Source of the DNA: Chloroflexia bacterium
Lineage (GTDB): Bacteria > Chloroflexota > Chloroflexia > Thermomicrobiales > JALYUS01
Direction of reading: 5' to 3'
Length of the DNA: 5,542 nucleotides
Assembly: GCA_025928215.1 (NCBI GenBank)
Contig: JAICJW010000309.1
Location: 1-5,542, forward strand
A program made the translations under genes and the position numbers. Under the pieces are notes generated by a model that saw nothing but the letters and a program-made list of their open reading frames with translations, ran no database searches and had not been told where the DNA came from. This document shows, one piece after another, positions 5,542 to 5,542 of this stretch. The first letter of the stretch is position 1; each line of letters begins with the position of its first letter.

Positions 5542-5542
5542 A

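Overview
The window is a one-directional (+ strand) gene cluster for amino-acid biosynthesis on the LysW carrier protein. This is the amino-group-carrier route to arginine and/or lysine known from Thermus, Sulfolobus and some Chloroflexota. The presence of LysW in a bacterium, high G+C in the coding regions, GTG starts and 4-bp gene overlaps fit a Chloroflexota-like (Thermomicrobia-type) or Deinococcus-Thermus-like genome. The lineage is inferred and cannot be fixed from this sequence.

Layout. 1-435 is the 3' end of argininosuccinate lyase (argH). 458-640 is lysW, a 60-aa zinc-binding carrier ending in EDWGE. 641-724 is a short gap holding an inverted repeat built from a 7-base unit. 725-1615 is a divergent LysX-type ATP-grasp ligase (LysX1). 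1612-2712 is lysK, the M20-family peptidase that releases the finished amino acid from LysW. 2717-3604 is a second, more canonical LysX (LysX2). 3617-4021 and 4018-4353 are a small HEPN-domain protein and a minimal nucleotidyltransferase (MNT), overlapping by 4 bp. 4374-5426 is lysY/argC, the reductase. 5438-5541 is a 29-bp inverted repeat with a 46-base centre, ending one base before the window edge.

How the genes work together. A LysX ligase attaches the alpha-amino group of glutamate or alpha-aminoadipate to the C-terminal Glu of LysW. A LysZ kinase (not in the window) phosphorylates the side-chain carboxylate, LysY reduces it to the semialdehyde, and LysJ (not in the window) transaminates it. 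LysK then cleaves off ornithine or lysine. ArgH performs the last step of arginine synthesis, so its position just upstream argues that at least part of the pathway makes arginine.

Most notable points. (1) There are two LysX paralogues around lysK. The first keeps the ATP-grasp metal ligands but has lost two loops that the second retains. (2) A HEPN/MNT pair of the toxin-antitoxin type is embedded, tightly spaced, between two biosynthetic genes. (3) Two different palindromic intergenic elements share the same design of short tandem units arranged as an inverted repeat.
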